Positions 60,623 to 64,000 of a stretch of DNA of 64,000 nt are shown in pieces. This DNA is from Mangifera indica. Lineage: Eukaryota; Streptophyta; Magnoliopsida; Sapindales; Anacardiaceae. Numbering within the stretch: position 1 is the first letter of the stretch; every line of letters starts with the position of its first letter. The stretch lies in assembly GCF_011075055.1 (NCBI RefSeq), contig NC_058152.1, forward strand, positions 6,696,001 to 6,760,000, written 5' to 3'. A program made the position numbers and the translations under genes. The notes under the pieces were generated by a model. That model was not told the DNA's origin and made no database searches. It saw only the letters and a list, made by a program, of their open reading frames with translations.

Positions 60623-63240
60623 ATGGTTGAATATGTTTCAATTAGATATGGGGGAAAATTGATAGAAAATGGTGACAATGTTATAAAATATATTGGAGAT
60701 AATAGGAAATTGATTAAAATTCCAAAACACACATCATTCGAAGAATTAATCCAAATAGTGAGCGACAAGTGTAATATAGATCGAAAAATATTTAACATTC
60801 AGTTAAGCATGAAACCAAAGCATCTCGACGACGACATTCCAGTAGAAATTTTGAATGATGAAGATGTTGAGGTTCTTAACAATCTATCTAACCTCTTCAA
60901 AGAATGTGTTCCAGTTTTTGTTATAATTACAGTTAATGATAATAGTTATAAGACTCAACAAGCAGATGAAGATTTACAAGGTGGTGAGCTGAGTAATTAT
61001 CCAGAAAATCAAACTATTGGTGTAGAAGAGATTCAAAATATCGAGATCAATCCGAAACAATAATTTTTAAAGGAAGATTTTGCATATATAAATATCATTG
61101 ATGTTGATGCATTGTATCGTGCAGAAGAATTTCTTAATGGCTATAAAGAAACTTTTCCAGAGTGAAGTGAATTTGATTGAAAAGTTATACATAATATTCC
61201 AATCGAGGAATCGGAGGTTGAAGAGAAGACCTACGTTAATAAAGATTTCAGAAGTACAAGTAGTTTTCCGAAAACAAATCCTACTGGTGAAAATGTTCGT
61301 ACTAATGCATTTCATTGGTTACCACATTTTCCTAATCAACCATTTATATGCAAAAGCTCAAAAGTATCGATCGATAGTGATTCTCTAAAAGTTGGTACAT
61401 TATTTCCAAGTAAACAACATGTCATTGATGCGATATATCAAGGCGCGTTTCGTAAGGGATATCAATTTTTGGTGAACAAATCAAACACGCTTAGATGGGT
61501 GTTTAAATGTCGTAACGATGAATGTAAATGGTGTGCACGGGCAGTTAGGGTGGGAGAAAGTGATAGTTTTGAGTTATGTCATTTGGATAGTCGTCACACA
61601 TGTTGTAAAGATCAGATATTACCTTATCATAGGCAAACAGGTGCCCGCGCTTTAGGACAAATTTTGAGGACCAAATTCATATTAGTTGATCGTGTCTATC
61701 GACTAAAGGAGATCATTGTTGATATCGCTGACTGATATAAAATTGATATATCATACGCATAAGCATGGCGGGTGAGAAATTGGGCGCTTCAATCATTGAG
61801 GGGGACACTAGAAGAGTCGTTTATGTTGCTGCCAAAGTATTGCTTCAATTTAAAACGTTGTAATTCGGGAACTATGACAAATACACTAACGGATGAGTAG
61901 GATCGATTTAAATACTTTTACATGATATTCGGTTGTAGTATATGTGTATTCCAACAACATATTTGACCAGTTATTTGTATTGATGCTACTTTTTTAAAGG
62001 GTAGATATCTGGGTTAACTATTTATTACTATTGCATTAGATGGGAATAATCAGACATATCCACTTGCTTTTGGGATTGGTCTTAGGAAAGATCATGACAC
62101 ATGGTGTTGGTTTTTAACAAAGCTGAGGGATTGCATTGGTGAGGTACCTTATTTAGCCATCATTTCAGATCGACATGTTAACATATTTTCTGTAATGGCT
62201 GAAGTATTCCCTAGTGTGCACCACGGTTATTATTGTCACCACCTCCATTGTAACATGCAATGTAAGTACAAAAAGAATGTCAAAGTCGCATGGATGTATT
62301 GGAAAACAGCTAAGGCATACACAAAGTATGAATTTCAACAAGTAATAAAGTCACTGGCCCGTATGCACCCTGATACAGCTGTATACCTATGTGAGGTGGG
62401 TTTCGATCGATAGCCACGAGCATATTTTCTAAGGCATAGGTACAATATAATAACTACCAATATTGCTGAGTCATTTAATGCCTTGGTCAGACGCGCTCGA
62501 GGCTGACCTATTACGATGCTAATCGAGTTTATCAGAGGTACATTGCAGCGATGGTTTTATGAAAGAAGAAATTATGCTAGTTAGTTCATATTCAATGTTA
62601 TAACATGTTATAAATGTGTGTTACTAAACTTATACTTGATTACTCACTAGATCTTTTTATATTTATATGATTTACAAATGCTTATACCAACCCAATCACA
62701 CCTTGGGTTAAAGATAAGATCACCAAATGCATGCAGAAGTCTTCAAACTTGGAGGTACGTCCTATAACATCTGAACAATACTAGGTCCTTGGTAGTAGCT
62801 AATATGATGCCCTGGTTGACCTTACGGAGCGGACATGTACATATAGAAAATTTCAATTATCACAGATTTCCTGCATGCATGTTATTGTTGTAGTAAGATA
62901 TATGAAGCTTATCACCTGCATTCAATGGGTGCATCCATACTACAACATAGCTTTTTATCGTATAGTATATGCGAAGGTAGACAATCCATTGGGAGATCAA
63001 TCAGAGTGGATTCATCCAAAGGAGGCAAGTGTTATCTACCCATCATTTGTGCATCGTCATTGTGCCGGTTATCCAACAAATAAAAATAGATATCCTTCGT
63101 AAGGAGAGATTGTTGAATAACTTATCTATAGTCGATGTCACAAACCTGGACATACAAGACAGAATTGTAAGAGTCCTATTCCAATACCTAGTTTTGTACC
63201 ATCAAGTTCAGGAAGAAAAAAGAAGGATGGAAAATAACTG
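60623..63240 (+). pseudogene. MULE transposase remnant
   Basis: Domains in order: a PB1-like MuDR N-terminal segment (60623-61063, VSIRYGGKLIENGD); a MuDR DNA-binding domain (61430-61735, RWVFKCRNDECKWCARAVRV and FELCHLDSRHTC); and the DDE core, with IDATFLKGRY near 61980, GIGLRKDHDTWCWFL near 62075-62120 and ISDRH near 62164. A SWIM-type finger lies near 62830-62885, where CxC reads CTY, so one Cys is lost, followed by SCMH. A CCHC-like knuckle (CHKPGHTRQNC) is near 63130-63170. Stops at 61061, 61733 and about 62412, and shifts, make it non-coding. A possible intron lies near 62580-62680. Confidence 0.85.
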
Positions 63241-63588
63241 CACTTATTAATCGTACTTGTTAATTTTAATATAGATGTTGTCTTTGTACTTAATTCTGTA
63301 ACTCTAATGTTTGTGGTTGTTAATTTTAATATAAATGTTGTCTTTGTACTTGTTTTTGTAACTCTAATGTTTGTGATTGTTACAGAGGACAGATTCTGAT
63401 TATAAAATGTTATCTTTTTATATCATTTTTTTCCAATTATATTTGTCGCTTATGGTAACTATATAAAAGGCAAATGCATATAAATAAATCAATATATAGA
63501 TAAACATATATACATATGAATAAATAAACATATATACAAGTACAAATAATATATAATATAATCGTCAATCAATATCCTAAAAAAATAG

Positions 63589-64000
63589 CTACGTGCCTAA
63601 ACTTGTGCGCAAGCGTACTGAGTCCTCCCCCTCAAAAGATAACGATCGGTGAAATGCTAAACACTCGATGTATCGTAACATGAGCACACCACAGTCACCT
63701 GATAGGGGCGTCTGTTGCGGTATATCCACCACCCTATGCAATGTAAATAGATCGTTCCGTGGACTCCGACCTGTGTCAGACCAAAATGATATTGCAGCTA
63801 GCAAATGTGGTATCATCGACGTATATTCTAACATCTTTCACCTAAATAGCTCCAGGTCAACAGTGAAACTTTGTAAGGAGTCGTAAATTATAATCTTCCA
63901 CTCCTTCAAATCCAACACCCCTGCTACCCAATACGCATTATCGAAGTTTATTGGGATATAAACCTACACATATTGATATAATGTATAAATTAGACCTTAA
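63589..64000 (-). pseudogene. Ulp1/C48 protease-like remnant
   Basis: The minus strand reads [20 protein letters not shown] then IIIYDSL (63960-63860), and [20 protein letters not shown] (63725-63666). This is the Ulp1 SUMO-protease fold, with the Asp of YDS, the oxyanion Gln and the catalytic Cys in GDCG. The catalytic His, expected in HWV, is Tyr here (YWV, about 63926-63931). A TGA near 63847 splits the frame. The N-terminal part is beyond the window. Convergent placement with the MULE transposase supports joint mobility. Confidence 0.75.

Larger units (their letters stand above)
59780..64000 (+). mobile_element. Mutator-like element (MULE) with Ulp1-like second gene, cut by the window end
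   Basis: The left border region holds two diverged ~100-bp direct repeats (about 59807-59912 and 59937-60031) rich in AAATTTACCC and AAAATAC words, then a GAGAGAGATTT-rich leader. A MuDR-type transposase remnant follows (60623-63240, +), and an Ulp1-type protease remnant lies convergently (63589-64000, -). MULEs pairing a transposase with an Ulp1-like gene are known in plants (Kaonashi-type). The right terminal repeat is outside the window, so the boundaries are incomplete. Confidence 0.7.

Noticed and set aside
1..64000. tRNA, rRNA or other structural RNA genes
   Set aside because: TGGTATCAGAGC-type strings are retroelement primer sites, not tRNA genes; no cloverleaf or rRNA segment was recognised by eye.

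Overview
The window is nuclear DNA of a flowering plant, most likely a eudicot. It is strongly AT-rich, the genes carry many GT-AG introns, the three host genes have clear plant relatives, and the rest is layered plant transposons plus an endogenous plant pararetrovirus. I cannot name the genus.

Host genes. (1) 5626-21142 (+): a CBSCBSPB-type protein with four CBS repeats, a PB1 domain and a C-terminal membrane anchor. It has 13 exons whose splice phases all agree, giving 534 codons plus stop. (2) 43773/43788-45811 (+): a basic, Ser/Asn-rich protein with a 13-histidine run, probably a KOKOPELLI-like protein, in 3 exons. (3) 47073-59458 (-): a NIPA-family magnesium transporter of 345 codons plus stop in 9 exons, convergent with gene 2. 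Its introns have grown to 3.4 and 7.3 kb through insertions. A small possible exon (about 59557-59619, +) lies about 100 bp upstream of it.

Layout. 1-5600 is intergenic AT-rich DNA with an inverted-repeat element at 2725-3620. Intron 3 of gene 1 holds a Ty1/copia element (8539-12913, exact 5-bp target duplication AAGAA). That element contains a solo LTR inside its 5' LTR and a short minus-strand LTR element between its reverse transcriptase and RNase H remains. Just downstream of gene 1, 21656-30215 is a decayed but near genome-length (unit about 7.94 kb) endogenous pararetrovirus. It has a Met-tRNA primer site, four open-reading-frame regions and a promoter. About 0.55 kb of its promoter/leader end is repeated in inverted orientation, so two viral promoters face each other. 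30216-42628 holds two decayed copia elements. The second contains a 1.44-kb LTR-type insertion and a small inverted-repeat element. 47709-50144 is a non-autonomous LTR element containing a TRIM. 50940-58283, inside the NIPA gene, holds retroelement debris, a 140-codon orphan frame and a fragment of an NDR-type kinase. 59700-64000 is a decayed Mutator-like element encoding a MULE transposase (+) and, convergently, an Ulp1-like protease remnant (-) that runs off the window edge.

The three host genes show no sign of acting together. The window mainly documents long-lived, nested invasion of introns and intergenic space while the host splice sites and reading frames stay intact. The most unusual structure is the hairpin-forming end of the pararetrovirus.
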